From Brachionus koreanus (lineage: Eukaryota; Rotifera; Eurotatoria; Ploima; Brachionidae), in the NCBI GenBank assembly GCA_016987375.1, contig PJRA01000263.1, forward strand, positions 1,921,209 through 1,985,208: a stretch of DNA of 64,000 bases. The letters are read 5' to 3'. Shown here piece by piece: positions 36,501-48,399 of the stretch; position 1 is the stretch's first letter, and every line of letters begins with the position of its first letter. A model generated the notes under the pieces. The model searched no databases and had not been told where the DNA came from. It saw only the letters and a program-made list of their open reading frames with translations. The translations under genes and the position numbers were made by a program.

Positions 36501-39500
36501 AAATAAATAGGACTTAAATTTACTCAAAATTTTTTAAAATTAAAATATAGACTAATTTAGCTAAATTCCAGCCAGACAAAGTTAAGTGATCACGCTAAAA
36601 ATTATAAATAAATAAAAGTTTTATGACTGCAGTATAGTAATCTGTGCTAAGACCTTTCGGCATTTGTTACTCCAGAGGAGCCGTGGTAATTGTTCCATAT
36701 AATAAACTTTTCTATCAATGCCTGCCTTAAAACTACTTGAAGTTCATGCATTAACAATAAATTATGGCAAAACATTCCATTTTGAAACCACACTGTTTAT
36801 CAAAATGTTGTATCTAAAAGAGATACGTTTGTTGATTTTACTTACCAGTTGTGCAATTGGTTCTTTTCTTAAATTTAGTTTCATATCTGTAGACATATTC
36901 ACTCCATTCACATTTTGTTCTACTATTTTTCAAACTTAAAATGTCTAAGTATTTTAAGTTTTTAACACAAGAAGGCCCAAGGAATTTTTTTCAAATTTAA
37001 TCTTGAATATTATCTTAAAGAAATTAAAATATTGCTTAAAAAAATTAAAAATTTACTTGTATTACTTGTTATTTTATTGCTTTTTAAATACATTATATTT
37101 ATTTCTCTAAAAATTATAACTTGAAAATTGTTTATAATTAATCAGTCGGGCTTTCTAGTGTTAAATTTTGTTGTATTAATATATTTTTTTTTGTAAAAAA
37201 ATTAAATTCTTATCTGAAAAGTTCTGTAATGATGCATTCAGAATCATTCATAATATTTGGTTATGGTTTAACAAGGTTGGCTTGAAATCTAAATTTGTCT
37301 TTGCATTAAATCAAAGAAATCAGATTCCAAAAATAACAACATTTTTTTTAAATTAAATTTTTGAGCATGATTACTAACTTTGATCATAAAATGAAATTTT
37401 ATCTTAAATAACTATTTCACATACAAAAATAAAACTGCAATGAATCAAAATATGATTTCGGTTTTAATCGAGATTTTGACAAACTGTTTTTCCAGAAACA
37501 AACCTTAAAATAAGTCCACTGAAGATTAAAATTGATAGAAAAATGCTAAATGATGTTATCAAAATAATATATAGTTCAGTGAATAATGTATTTCCAGATT
37601 TAGTAGATGGTTTGTATAACTTTTTGACAACTTTCTTGAGAAAGGAGTTATTAAAAAAATTTAATTTAAATTGACTGTTTTGTTCTTACAACTCTCATAA
37701 CAAAAATTATTATATTAAGAATAATACACAAAATGCCCAAATATGGAGAAAAATAAAGTCTAATCCACAATATCATATTTGAAAAAAGTGTATTTATTGT
37801 GTAGTAGGAATTGTTGAACACTAAATCAACTCTTCCAATGCATCTTGGGAATATTTTTAATTTATATTTTCTTGTTTATTTGGTACAAAAATTTACATAT
37901 AGATTGCACTGATAAAAATATCAAGGATAGACAAAATAAAATTAAGCAGTATAAAGATAAATATTAGCTTTCCGATTTCAGCTTCCCAACACTAAATAAG
38001 ATAAATTTTAAATTTTAAGAATTTTAAAAATAGCAATAAAACCTCTGATCTATCCAATATTGAGTAAGCAGCTATTACCCCAAAAAGGCCAATATGCATG
38101 ACATATATTCTGAAAAATATACAATTGAAAAATGATCGTCTATTTTGCTATATGTGACCAAATAATTACAACAAAATTTAAAAAAAAAGTCTCATCAAAA
38201 AAAAATATGGGAAAAATTTTTCTTAATTTTGTGAAATTGTTTCTAAAATTTATTTTTGAAAAGAGCCATCCAACAACTGAAGATCGTGTCAATTTTGTTA
38301 AATCTAAGCTGAAATATTTATATGCTTCTAATATAAAAGAACAGGAAGCAAAGATTTAGATGCGAGTAACAAAATTTAGCTTTTATTTTAAAAAAATAAA
38401 TGAAATAGTAGAATTTAAAAATTTTTAGTTTTTAATTCCTTATTTACCATTTTTACTTTAAAAAAGTGTGAATGTACGAAAATTTACACCATTTTTTTTA
38501 GAAAAAAGCTTAAAGGTAATAAAATAAGTTTTGTTTAGCTTTACAGCATGAAAAAATTGATTCATCGAATTCAGAAAGTTGGCAAGAAACATCTGAATAT
38601 TGAAAAACAAATTTAATTGGAAAAATAATTATTTTATTTTTTGGTCACATAATTAAATAAATTTTTTCAGTAGCAATTTTTTTCAAATTTTTATTCATGC
38701 TATTAGCAACCACTTTTGGTCACCAATTAGTCTCACTGAGAAAATTATTCTTTTAAATAATTGAACTTGATACATTTCGGCTAAGTAAAATTTTTAACCA
38801 AATTTCATTATTCAAATTTGATTAGAACATTTTAAATTTTTGCAATATTTCAAAGCTTCATTTTTTTTAAATTTAAAAAATTAAATTTGAAAAAATATTT
38901 ACATTGCTTGATTATTTAATTAAAGAAAAAATTCCTAAAAACCTAATTAAATTTAATCGTGTTTCGAACCATTTAGGCGAGTCTTCATGTTTGGATAAAA
39001 ACGTACAAATAAAGCTAGTTAAATAATTGAATATGGTCATAAATGCCGCCAATACAACCGTTCTTTGACTTACAAATTCTTCTATGTTCTTAAATTTTAA
39101 AAAATCATATCAATCTTTAAAGCCTTGATATTAAAAACTAACTTACTCACATTAAAATAATCAATGGTTACTAAATAAGACATTCCAGTTATAAAACCTG
39201 CCAGTAAAGTAACAAATAAGATATTTATACAAACAACGCGTTTTACATTTATTTGCTTGTTATCACAAGTGCTAAAAAGCTTGAGATTTTAGTTGAAATT
39301 TTTTTCAAAATTATTATTATTTTTTTTAATTAAAAAAATACTCTCAAATTGTTTTCTATTTGTATCTTTTTTTTCTGAATTAGTTTTTTTTCGTTTGAAT
39401 AATAAGGCCATGAGCAAAAAATGCTCGACGATAAAATGTTCAAATTTTGGATACGAATTTTACGAATGACCGAATTACTAATTGACTTGACCATTCTAAA

Positions 39501-42500
39501 ATAAAAAAAATTAAAAAAAAATTAATCTTTTATTCAATAGATGCAAAAATTTATTACGCATTTCCTATTACGAATATCCATAAAAGAAAAAACACAATTA
39601 AACTTAAAAGATAAGCATTTTCCAAACCATAATTTAGCCTGTATTCGAAATTAGTGTTGGAATTTCCTGGAAAGCATCCATACATAAAAATGTTCAAAAA
39701 TTCACTCTCCTTTATTTATTTGAAGAGGTTATTTTCTAATTATTTTCATTGATGATAAATTTATTAATGCTTACTTGAACGAATGATGTAAAATTAAAGC
39801 GATCAAAATAAGCAAAACTTCTAAGACATTAAGAATTTTGTATTATTTGAACTTCGTTGTCTATTGCATTGACTAACGAGTAATTATTTGTCCAAAAGAT
39901 TAAATGAGGAATGCAAACAAAACAAAATATTGTCGGAAAATATGCAATAATTGTCCATTTTAAAAGCCAATCTGAATAATAGAAATAAGAAGCAGTCTCG
40001 TGACCAAGATTTTTCTGCACCGAATTACTCAATCTTTTGAATAAGCTAGCTAAACTTTTCTCAAATTCTTTTGGACTTGACAAAACTGCTTTTATAGGCT
40101 AGCAATAAAAAATATTTTATCAATATTAAAAAAATTAGTCATAATAATTTTAATTTATCACTCAAAGGCCAAAAGGTTTTTCGTCCAATTTTATTTTTTT
40201 TAACTGACTCTTTCTTAGATCATTAATTGGAAAGCTTATCCTTCAATGACAAAAACTACGATTAACTAGTAGTTCATTGTTAACTTGTATTAAAAAGATA
40301 TTGATTACGGAAAATTTCAGACTTTTAAGTTATAATAATTTGATTAAAAATTAATTGATTTGTTTCAATAAATATTTTAATAGAAAAGTCTTTTAAATCA
40401 TTTACTTATAAAGATGAACATTCCTGCTTATTTAATTCATTAAATTAAATCATTACTTGATTCAAGGAAATTTAGAGTAAAGACATTATTAATGAAACCA
40501 AGATCAATAGCTACTTAGGTGAATTAGAAAAGTGGCTTTGTAAGTGAAAAATAAATATATATCAGTTGAAAAGTCTTGTTCAATAATTTTCTCTAAAAAA
40601 ATATAAGGAAAAACAAATTATGATCTGAGAATATGAGGAAATAAAATCGAAAACCAAAAAGAAATTAAGTTTCTCGATATTAAATTAATCGTTGTTTCAG
40701 TGATAGAAAATTTTAAAGAACATTCAAATTCTAGGATGAATTTAATTAAAAAAATCTTATCAAATAAAAAATGTGGCCTAAAATCTAACACATTAGATCA
40801 TCTATACAAGTTTTTAATTGAAACTATCTAAAATTATTCTTTTCCATGTCTTAACTCACTTTCAGAAACTAATATCAAAAGATTAGAAGCAATTCTTTAT
40901 TAAAGATAATTTAAGTACTAAAATAAGATATTCCATCATGAGACCACAATCAACTAAAACTATTTTTTATTCTTTATTCTTTCTTTGTGGAGCATAGAAT
41001 CATTACTTTTGATTTCGGCTCAAGTTGATCTTTTGCCTTTACCTTTGCTTCTCACAATGTCATTCCCATTTCGAAGAGCTCTTTCGTGATTATTGACCTC
41101 AATGTTACTGCTGCTCTTTCTAGTTAACTTACCTCGCCCTTGGGGTGTTCATTGAAAGGCTTTTTTGGTATTCTTTTTTCTTTCATTCTAAATACATGCC
41201 CAGGCCATTGCAGTCTTTTGTTCTTAATGCATTGACTTAATAACTCTGAATTTTTTCTTTTATATATTTGCTCACAGCTTACAAAATGTAAAACAAGGCG
41301 AAACTTTCTATCAAACTGAGTGGTAAATAAATGGAATGAACTGCCAACGTCGGTTAACTAAGTTTAAACTTAGTTAAATAAAAGTAATCAATTGATTATA
41401 TTATTATTATTGTTATTATAATTACAGATCAGCATTCGACAATGTCTTATATCATTGTGACTCAAACTACAATCAGCCTCAAATCAACTTTGTGAGTTGT
41501 GTGAAAGTTACATCAGGGAAGGACTAGGACATTATGTTCTGTTGGTCTTTTTAGTGATGGAAGAATATAAAGCAGGCTTCAAATCAAGGTATATCAAATA
41601 TCCGACTTCATTGTTTATTTGCTTATTGTTTATAATATCTAATGTGAATGTGACACCCAACTTTCGGTTTACTTATTGTGGCTATGGTGTCACCAGCAAA
41701 TAAGTAAACTTTTATTTGCTGAACCATGTCTCTAAGTTTAGTTTCTTTTTTTCATTTTTCTTCTGCTTAAACTTTACTTGACCTAGGCTTAAAACAGCCT
41801 TTTTCGAAATACCGATAATTTAGATTCAAATAAAGAAATTACTAAAATTATTAAAATTTTTCTGGACTAACTGAACACATTAGTCTCATAATAGTAACTT
41901 ATTAATGCTAACATCTTGAGTCTTTGAAATAAAATCAGTGGCGAAATTTTGATAGATAGATAGATGAATGATTCGCAAAATGTGTTCATAGTTTCAATCA
42001 AAAAATGAAAACCGTAAAAAGTTAATAGACATTTGGAAGAAATGGAAGACAATCTCGAAATAATTGCTAAAAAAATGAAGAACACTTATGTTTTTTACAA
42101 AATACTTTTTTTTTGAATTTTTATTTTCATGATTTTTTTAAGTTTTTTTGAATTCTATCGTCTCTATCGTCGAGCTTAGTAATCACTATCTTTCTTCTTT
42201 ATACTTTTTATTCAGACTTGTGCAAAAGTTAGAAAAAGTCAAATGACTTGACTTTGAATTTTTTTTTAAAATTCATTATTAATTAATTACATTTTTTTAA
42301 TTTAAAAACTAAATGTTAAAATTGATCACATTAAAATATTTGATAAATTTAAGAAATTTTTTTTTCTCAGTTTTTTCTTGTGGAAAACTCAAAAAAAAGT
42401 CATTTTAACATCTTTTCTCAGTCAAGTCAATCACTTGAAATACATTTGACTTGACTTGAATTTTACTTTTGAACAACTCTGTTTTCATTCCATGAAAAAG

Positions 42501-42897
42501 AAAATATTTGCTACAAAAATTAATAAATTTTTACATCTTTTGAAAAATAATTTTTAAAAATGATTAAACTTGTTTAACAAAAAATCAAAGAAGGATTGTA
42601 CAAAAACCGTCCGGCCTTTAAGTACTAAATTTTTGGATATATGTAAAATAATTCTAATTTAAGACATATAAATGTTTGATACAAATTTTGGACTTAATTT
42701 AAAATTCTTACCTCTTTCAAAAGAGTAGTGTCGTCATTTCTTAGTTTTTTAAGAGTATCTAAGTTTTCTGAGTAAATTTCTATTTTGCTTTTGATTCGAA
42801 CTGGTAAATCTTTTATATATTTAATGGCAGAGCTGTAACTAGTGAATTTTTTCAATTCTTCACCAGCTTCTCTTAAATAAATTTCTTCGTCAAACAT
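33572..42897 (-). CDS. Transmembrane channel-like (TMC) protein
   Basis: Fourteen exons join to an unbroken 657 codons: 42897-42712, 40098-39878, 39820-39775, 39709-39558, 39495-39342, 39279-39151, 39088-38943, 38109-38043, 37991-37897, 37843-37690, 37634-37504, 36492-36253, 36188-36110, 33742-33572. Family landmarks appear in order: SVQKNLGHETASYFYYSDWL before TM1, a SIFCSWPYYSNEKKLIQKKK motif like the VFxxWDF...K loop of TMCs, CWEAEIGK (the CWE..G signature of the TMC domain), FSNMILWIRLYFSPYLG, and SSKTCGPF before the last helix. About nine to ten hydrophobic helices are visible. Known TMC1/2 proteins form the pore of mechanotransduction channels; other TMCs have varied roles. The subtype cannot be assigned. 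The Lys/Glu-rich tail is cytoplasmic. Introns 1, 11 and 13 are large and carry transposon remains. Confidence 0.9.
34150..35090 (+). pseudogene. Non-LTR retrotransposon (CR1/Jockey-like) remnant in TMC intron 13
   Basis: 34161-34403 encodes FNLDLAFSPADVKKWSDELD then KNKSIGIDDIHPFVIRES, the N-terminal RT region. 34400-34548 gives MVLPCWKKANVTPVYKE. 34570-34780 contains a SCVTNLLETIDII-like segment and a damaged FSKAFDHVSHKLL region. 34905-34950 reads EHNLGVMVNKKFK, normally found after the RT domain. The FADD catalytic region is deleted, and stops and frameshifts are frequent. It lies antisense to the TMC gene. Confidence 0.8.
35092..35640 (-). pseudogene. Tc1/mariner transposase fragment in TMC intron 13
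   Basis: The minus-strand open frame 35513-35100 encodes the N-terminal and early catalytic part of a Tc1-type transposase: IFRRFLTSKRIGTYTALKKP, RLKWCKEKLNWT, WEMVIFSDESNFEVF with the first catalytic Asp, and LVKRLKKEKYDP before a GGG motif. It stops before the second and third catalytic acids. The right boundary may be at ATACTGTATATG near 35612-35640. It is unrelated in sequence to the element at 0.9-2.2 kb. Confidence 0.8.
36610..36905 (-). pseudogene. CR1-like retrotransposon 3' relic in TMC intron 11
   Basis: On the minus strand one frame reads FRYNILINSVVSKWNVLP, a stop, FIVNA, a stop, then TSSSFKAGIDRKV. This is the SVV..WN.LP..VVNA...FK..LD tail of CR1/Jockey-type proteins with two stop codons. 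The plus-strand open frame 36718-36939 is only its antisense shadow. Confidence 0.65.
41020..41270 (-). pseudogene. Non-LTR retrotransposon C-terminal relic (WxGHVxRM type) in TMC intron 1
   Basis: The minus strand reads QCIKNKRLQWPGHVFRMKEK followed by RIPKKPFNEHPKGE. The (R)LxWxGHVxRM...RIPK motif is typical of the C-terminus of RTE/Jockey-like reverse-transcriptase proteins. Only this short tail is visible. Confidence 0.6.
41265..41400 (+). pseudogene. CR1-like retrotransposon 3' relic in TMC intron 1
   Basis: The plus strand reads RRNFLSN, a stop, then VVNKWNELPTSVN. This is the same V.KWN.LP tail seen at 24.8 and 36.8 kb. A short palindromic AACTAAGTTTAAACTTAGTT sequence follows at about 41357-41376. 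Confidence 0.5.
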
Positions 42898-43553
42898 AAA
42901 AAAAAATCAAATTCTTTCTAACATGAAGTTTAATTTTGATATTTTTCAATGTTTTTAAATAAAGTATCTTATCTTGGTGAAATAAAATAATTTTTTAATC
43001 ACTTGAAGTGTATGACTCTCATCAAAACATATATTAGAATAAAGTATGAAATCATGTTTTTTAATAAAAGATTAAAATTAATATTATTTTATTGAAATAA
43101 AACTAGCATTAATTGTTACTTTGTCAATAAAATGAAAATAAAGATTAGAAAAAGAATGTCTTAGGTTTTGGTTAATGGATTTTTATAATAAAATTTCAAA
43201 AAATTAAAATTATTATTTACTAACTTTTTAACTATGCTTAAGCTAAAAGTTATAAAAAACTAATTTTGTAATATAACATGATATTTAATTAATTAAATAG
43301 GTTTTTTAATTTTTTTTAATTTTTATTAATTTAAAACATGAATAAATAAATTGAAGAATTAACATTACATTTTGTTCCTAGTTCATTTTCATTTAAATAT
43401 TGAATATCATTTTTTTCTTCTTGAAATAAAACTAATTTAACTTAAAAATAAATAAAATATGATAATTTTTATTAAATTTTTAATATTTATTTAGATAAAA
43501 ATAAAGGCAATTTTTGATAAAAAATATCGAATTGCAACGAATGATAGACTTTG

Positions 43554-46500
43554 ATGAGCCTAATTCGCTTAAATCCAAAATCAATAATTAAACTTGTCAT
43601 ACTAATAGTCTTTTTGGTAATTTTAAAAATAATTTTTAAATGCATTTACCAAAAAAATCAATCTTCTTTGGACTTTGATTATTCAAAACGAGAGTTCGTT
43701 CTTCAACTTCCAAACGGTTATTTTAAAATTCTTCCTCAAAAAAGAGATTTTAGCAACTATGTGTTAGAAAGTGAAACAAGCTACGAAAAATATTGGACAA
43801 AATTTCAAATTAAAAGTGTTAAGTTTGAATATTCGAAAATATTTTTGCAAGATTGGGTGCCAATTTTCCAGGAGATAGTAAATCTTGGCGCCAACACAAT
43901 TGAAATTGATATTGTGTGGAATGTGCACGAAAAAATTAGTGGAACCATTGATTTTAAGTCAAATAATCTAGAAGTAGAAGAACTAATCAAACTTGTCAAA
44001 GCATTCAATTTATTTTTGCTAGTTAGAATAGATCCATTTCTGCCATGTTCAGACTTTGACATGGGAGGGTTACCAAGTTGGCTGTTAGTCGATGAACTTT
44101 CCCGAGACACTTTATTTCTAAGCTTAAAAAACGAAAAATTTATTCAATCTTATCAGAAATTTTTGGACTCAATTTTAACTATTCTGACTAAATACCAGTT
44201 TACCAACAATGGACCAATAATTGGTCTACTTATTCAATCATATGAAAGCAGTGATCCTGACACTTATCAAAAATTTTACGATACCTCTTATAAGAATTTT
44301 ATATTAGAAAGAATGAATGTACATGGAATTGTTGAAACAGTACTAAAATCACTTAGTTTATGCGAGCTTGACCGTTTGCATAATTTCAGTGATTTCATGA
44401 GCTTTTGTGATCCAAATTTATTCATTTATTTGCCATTGGACTACAATTTAATATCAAACAATTATTTTTACCAGGATTGCATAGGTAAATAGTTTTTAGC
44501 CAAAATACTAATATTTAAACTGAAACTTAGTTTAAAATCAGAATCATAAACAAAGGCTTTGATTTTGAATCATTTTTTTATCACTAAATAAGTTGCTTTA
44601 AAAATTTAAAAAGCCTTTTGAAACAGCTTTAAAAAATTTGATATGAATTTATCAATGTTTTTTTGTTTTCAAAATAACAGAAAAAAAAAATTTATTTTTA
44701 TAAAAATTCTAATTTTAATTATTAAAAATTTTATTAAATTAAAAAAATGAAGTGTTAATCAGTCGATTACGATAAGGGCACTGGCCTGTTGATTAACCTT
44801 GAAAATTAAAAAACTTCAAGAGTCAATATAAATTGTTGAGCAAAAAAAAAAGGTCATTTAAAATTAGTGTTAATAAATTTAGGTATAAACTAAAAATTAA
44901 TGTTTTTCTTTTTTTTTAAATTAAAAAAATTTTCTAATTCAATTAAGAATAATATTAAATTAAGTTTCTTCAAGAAAAAAATTGCATTTTATTAAGGAAA
45001 TCAAAATCATCTTTTAAGCAACGATTAAGTTCGATTTCTCTCTTGTACCGTTCACGGCTTTTGCAGCCAAAAAACTCACAGCACCCTTATTAAATTTTGT
45101 CTTGGTTGGTAAAATGCAATCCTTTGGGAATATGGGCCATTGAGTAAAAAAGATAATAATCAGAAGCATCAAGATCTGAGACTTATGATCTTGATAAGGA
45201 AAAAGTTTGATTCCTTCTAGCTTTTCTATTTTCAAACTTGAAGTAAACCATACATTTGTTCTAATTGCTCAGGATAAAGTTATTTCCAACAAATTTGAAT
45301 TCGTCTTTGAATTTTGAATATCTGTCAAATCAATGTCTGCTAGCTTTTTTAATCAAATTAAGTTGATGAGACATAATAGATTGTGATTTTGATCATGATG
45401 AGTACTTAGCTTGAGTTATATGCTTTTTTCAAAAATGACGTAACAGTACCAAATTTCAAACTTTTTACTTTGTAATATTTTTTAAAATTAAATTAACAGA
45501 AATAGGCTTTTTATTTTGAAGTTTATTCAATTTTGTTATTTTTTAACATAAAATATTGCCTAGAATTATAGAATTAACAAGAAGTAACAATCAAAATATT
45601 CAAAATTTTATAACTCGACATATCTTTAAGCTTTTAAGAAAATAAAAATATTTCCTTTTAATTTTCAAATTTGCCTTTTAATAAACTTTTTGAACAAAGC
45701 TCAAGTCGTTAAGATTTATCTAAAAAAAAAATTTTTATATACATGAAATCCTATTATGTTTATTAAAACTGAAATCTAATTTTATTAACTATTATTTTAC
45801 TTATTTGCATTTGACTGATAAAACAAAAACAAAATTTATTTATAAAAAATACAAAATTTAATGCTTGACTTATATCTTTTCAAACATTTGAATTTTAACA
45901 AGTACCTTTTAAAATCTGATTTCAAACATCAGCAATAATTTAGCTTTAGTCTTGATCAGCTAATTTACTAGGTTTTAAAAACCTCTTTTTCAAATAAAAA
46001 ATTAATTCATAAATATTTTTATGTGCAGCAAACCATTTTTGACGTAAATCACAAATAAACTACAATTAATAATTGAATATAAATTTTTTATCGAATTTTT
46101 CTCAAATATTTCAACTTTTCAACTAAAATAAACTAAAATCTACTATTTGGACTTATAAAATTCTTGTAATTAAATGTATATTAATTTACTTTCAAAATTT
46201 AATTTTTTTAGGTTCTAACTCGGAATATAAAGATTTGGAATATTTCAAAGCGAATCAAAAAATAAAATTTGAATCTAATTTGAAGGCAATAATGTTAAAA
46301 AAGAAATCTTTTGGAATTAAAAATTTTTTTTGCTATACAAATTTTGGTTTTGAAACGTCCTCAATGGATAAATATCTTCATAGACAAAGTAATTGTTTAC
46401 TAGACCAAATCAGAGGTAGAACAGAAAAATTTGACATAGCTTTACAAGTCCTACAAAATGAGGGAGATAATCACACAAGAAAAAAATCCTCCAACATTGT

Positions 46501-47398
46501 ACAATTTTATAGTCACGATTTTTTAGAAGATACCATAAGAAGTAGCAATATACCAATTACTCATGTGTTGCCTTTTAAGCATTTTGTCGATAAAATTCAA
46601 ACAGCCACAAGCTTAGTGGAAAAAAAAGAAGAGCTTTTTGTAGAATATTTAGGAGTTGTTTATAATTTGAAATCCAATAGCAATGGCTTTATATTATATA
46701 GACTTGAAGTTAATTTAAAGCCAGGCTCTTATGTAATTATCAAACCAAATTTAATAAACGATTATGCAGTTGTTAGATGTGATTATGGAAACAATATTTT
46801 TACATTAGAACATGGAAAATATAATCAAACATTAGTGTTAAAATTAAATAGAGAATGCAAAGAAATTCAAATTTTAATTGAAATTTTTGAAAGATCGAAT
46901 AATTTTAGTCTTTCCTGGAACGAAACAAGGAAAAATAGAAAAGGAATTTTAGAGAAAGACGCAATTATATTTAAAAGAAATGACAAGAAAACCTATGAAT
47001 CAGGTGGTACAAAATGGAAAATTAATCTACTAGATTTTTTGCCAAAATTTTTTAATCGAATAACTTTCGGCTCGAATTACATTGCTTATGACAAGTTCTC
47101 AATCAGCGAAATGAGGAAATTGGACAGTCCTCTACTGCTTTATGCAAAGATCTACATACAAAAATCTTTAAATAACGAGTTTGTCTATTTGATTATTAAA
47201 AATTTGAACAGAGGTATTATTTTTCTTAATGGGTTTAACTTGGGAAAATATTCGACCAAAAATAATTTTGATGCTTTATTTGTGCCTAAAAATATATTTA
47301 ATAATGGATCGAACGAAATTTTAATATTTGATTTACATGGCATTAAAAAAGAATGTCATCCAAAAATATTTATAACCAAAAAATTTTTGTTCATATGA
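43554..47398 (+). CDS. GH35 beta-galactosidase-like protein, membrane-anchored, active site altered
   Basis: Two exons (43554-44484, 46212-47398) join in frame to 706 codons. The N-terminus has a single hydrophobic segment (SIIKLVILIVFLVILKIIFK) after a short basic start, suggesting a type II signal anchor. The GH35 barrel follows: DWVPIFQEIVNLGANTIEID with VWNVHEK.SG.IDF matches the GLNTVETYVPWNLHE...G.FDF segment, and DMGGLPSWLL is a strong family match. GPIIGLLIQSYESS aligns with GPII..QVENEYGS, where the second Glu is the acid/base; here Tyr aligns at that place. The nucleophile region NSEY is kept across the splice junction, but the usual GGTNFG is CYTNFG. A C-terminal jelly-roll region contains GIIFLNGFNLGKY, typical of the family. 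Catalysis is doubtful. Confidence 0.85.
44747..44810 (+). repeat. Dispersed ~60-bp element, copy 1 (GH35-gene intron)
   Basis: The segment begins AATGAAGTGTTAATCAGTC and continues through AAGGGCACTGGCCTGTTGAT. It matches 63403-63458 at most positions. GTTAATCA and TGATTAAC form an 8-bp inverted pair within it. Nature unknown. Confidence 0.6.
44920..45210 (-). repeat. Repeat unit shared with 48.0-48.4 kb (inverted copy)
   Basis: The reverse complement of this segment matches 48040-48115 (GCAAAAGCCGTGAACGGTAC region) and 48220-48370 (CCCAAAGGATTGCATTTTAC region), with high identity over tens of bases. The minus-strand open frame across it matches no known domain. It lies in the intron of the GH35-like gene. 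Confidence 0.65.
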
Positions 47399-47819
47399 AT
47401 ATAAGCTTGTTTTTATAGTATTTTGTTATCATCTAAAAAATAAATCAATTTTTCTTTAAATAAAACTTTTCCATTTTTGTTTTTTTTTTTTTAAAGAATA
47501 AGTGTATTTTACCTTTTAGAGTAAAATCAAATCGACAATAGTTGGTCTAATTCTAAACAAAATTAATCTATCGCCTTATGTTCAGTAGCATTGATTTTTT
47601 CTTTTTACATGGTCTAAGTTTAAAATCTTTAACCAAATCTAAATACTTTTCTTGAGCTTTAATTAACTTTTTAATGTGTTGACACAAATCTTTGAAGGAA
47701 TCTTAAAATCTTAATGCAAAAAAAAGAACAAAAACTTTCAATTTTGATTTTCACATTCAACAAGCTAACAAATCGAAGTGATTTGTTTTATCACAATCTA
47801 GAATACTTATGTATTGAGT

Positions 47820-48030
47820 GAAGCATTTTTTTAAAAAATTAAGGTACAAAACTTAAAATTTGGGGTATCTTAATTAAAAATGCTGTAAATGTAGAACTTT
47901 ATTCTGAACAATAAGAACAAATATATGCTTCACTTCAAGAAACATATCCTACTTTAGTGAACCGAAAGCTAGGTTTGGTTCTTGTAGATAACGCTAGACC
48001 TCATACAGCTATTTGGCCCATTTTCACAAA
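47820..48030 (+). pseudogene. Mariner transposase fragment
   Basis: One frame reads VELYSEQ, a stop, EQIYASLQETYPTLVNRKLG, then LVLVDNARPHTAIW. The L..L...P.LVNRK...DNARPHTA pattern is that of mariner (SETMAR-like) transposases around the second catalytic Asp. Only ~60 codons are recognisable, with a stop codon. Confidence 0.75.
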
Positions 48031-48380
48031 GGATTGCCAACCAAGACAAAATTTAATAAGGGTGCAGTGAGTTTTTTGGCTGCAAAAGCCGTGAATGGTA
48101 CAAGAATAAGAGAGAAATCGAACTTACTCGTAGCTAGATGGTAAAAGACTATAGAGAATAAAAATTAGAAGATTAGATATTGCCTTTTGTTGTCGATAGG
48201 TTAAAAAATGTTTAAAAAAATGCAAAATTTTTTGATTTCCTTAATAAAATGCATTTTTTTTTGTTCAATGGCCCATTTTCCCAAAGGATTGCATTTTACC
48301 AACCAAGACAAAATTTTTTTCTTTAAGAAACTTAATTTATTATTATTCTTAATTGGATTAGAAAATTTTTTTTATTTTAA
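48015..48380 (+). repeat. Two direct partial copies of the 45.0-kb repeat unit
   Basis: CAAAGGATTGC followed by CCAACCAAGACAAAATTT occurs at about 48030-48055 and again at 48280-48318. The second copy continues into TTCTTAATTGGATTAGAAAA, matching the reverse complement of 44920-44990. This region follows the mariner transposase relic directly. Confidence 0.65.
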
Positions 48381-48399
48381 ACAAGAAAAGAAAATCATT

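Noticed and set aside
37480..37680. Plus-strand frame KISPLKIKIDRKMLNDVIKI resembling a BPI-like segment
   Set aside because: The minus strand here is a TMC exon (37634-37504) that fits the family and the reading frame of its neighbours.
41497..41703. Plus-strand 68-residue frame in TMC intron 1
   Set aside because: No recognisable domain; lies in retroelement debris and shows no sign of a complete gene.
43805..44110. Minus-strand frame opposite the GH35 homologue
   Set aside because: Antisense shadow of the conserved barrel region.
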